NCBI GenBank assembly: GCA_937900125.1
Contig: CALCEK010000044.1
Span: 1-5,421, forward strand
DNA from: an uncultured Treponema sp.
Lineage (GTDB): Bacteria; Spirochaetota; Spirochaetia; Treponematales; Treponemataceae
Direction of reading: 5' to 3'
DNA: 5,421 nt
Shown here: positions 5,297-5,421 of the stretch, piece by piece
Layout of the letters: each line of letters begins with the position of its first letter
Position numbering within the stretch: the first letter of the stretch is position 1
Position numbers and translations under genes: made by a program
The notes under the pieces: generated by a model
Database searches by the model: none
The model's input: the letters and a program-made list of their open reading frames with translations, nothing else
What the model was told of the DNA's origin: nothing

Positions 5297-5421
5297 CTAC
5301 ACCGCCCACGGCCATTGGCTCGGAATTTCATTATTGCGAAGCCCTGGCAAAACAAGCTCCATTTTTCGTGTCAGCGCGGTATTTGTGTCGGTCGGTTTTA
5401 CCGGTTCAATAACATCGCGCC
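5297..5421 (-). CDS. 3' end of upstream phage tail gene (partial), possibly baseplate hub
   Basis: The frame is open from the right edge (first full codon at 5419) to TAG at 5299-5297 and gives 40 residues: RDVIEPVKPTDTNTALTRKM, then ELVLPGLRNNEIPSQWPWAV. The other two minus frames are stopped within 24 bases of the edge, so this is the only frame that can carry an upstream gene through here. In Mu the gene before the spike is gp44, the D-like hub, and a hub would fit by position; the fragment is too short to recognise by motif. It ends one base before the GTG start proposed for the spike. Confidence 0.55.
   Translation of the reverse strand, partial: RDVIEPVKPTDTNTALTRKMELVLPGLRNNEIPSQWPWAV

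Noticed and set aside
1..5421. CRISPR array, tRNA, insertion sequence or attachment site
   Set aside because: No regularly spaced repeats, cloverleaf, transposase or terminal inverted repeats were found; the window is almost fully covered by coupled genes.

Overview
The window is a compact block of phage structural genes, all on the minus strand, so transcription and biological order run from position 5421 down to position 1. It is the baseplate and tail-tip part of a contractile-tailed, Mu-like (myovirus type) phage or prophage. The base composition is moderately AT-rich, starts are ATG or GTG, and strong AAGGAGG-type ribosome binding sites are common. The host cannot be fixed from the sequence. 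A spirochaete such as Treponema is one possibility, because FGE/C-type-lectin variable proteins are known there, but other Gram-negative bacteria fit as well.

Layout in order of transcription: (1) the 3' end of an upstream gene, perhaps the baseplate hub (5297-5421); (2) a Mu gp45-like baseplate spike (4747-about 5295); (3) a small 82-residue protein (4484-4732); (4) a Mu gp46-like (GP46 family) baseplate protein (4002-4484); (5) a baseplate J/Mu gp47 protein (2791-4026); (6) a Mu gp48/YmfQ-like tail protein (2069-2794); (7) a 193-residue probable tail appendage protein (1501-2082); (8) a 92-residue protein (1182-1460); (9) a long open frame that starts at 1185 and runs off the left edge, with no stop in 395 codons. 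Most genes overlap by 1 to 35 bases or are separated by 1 to 40 bases. No promoter, terminator, tRNA or insertion sequence is visible, so this is one translationally coupled late operon.

The most important object is gene 9, on the left edge. Its last ~225 visible residues form an FGE-sulfatase/C-type-lectin domain (RLPHYAEW, then NLHDCAGNVWEW). The visible end carries the pattern GGSW..GAN.GSR......PW.....IGARFA, the hallmark of the variable region of a diversity-generating retroelement (DGR) target protein such as Mtd of Bordetella phage BPP-1 or TvpA of Treponema. I read it as a receptor-binding tip protein whose C-terminus is diversified by mutagenic retrohoming. The rest of the DGR (end of the variable region with the IMH site, accessory protein Avd, template repeat, reverse transcriptase) should lie just beyond position 1 and is not in the window, so the DGR is a strong inference, not an observation.

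Working model: spike, gp46, J and gp48 proteins build the baseplate; the 193-residue protein attaches the distal appendage; the 92-residue protein may assist it; the variable lectin-like protein binds a changing cell-surface receptor.
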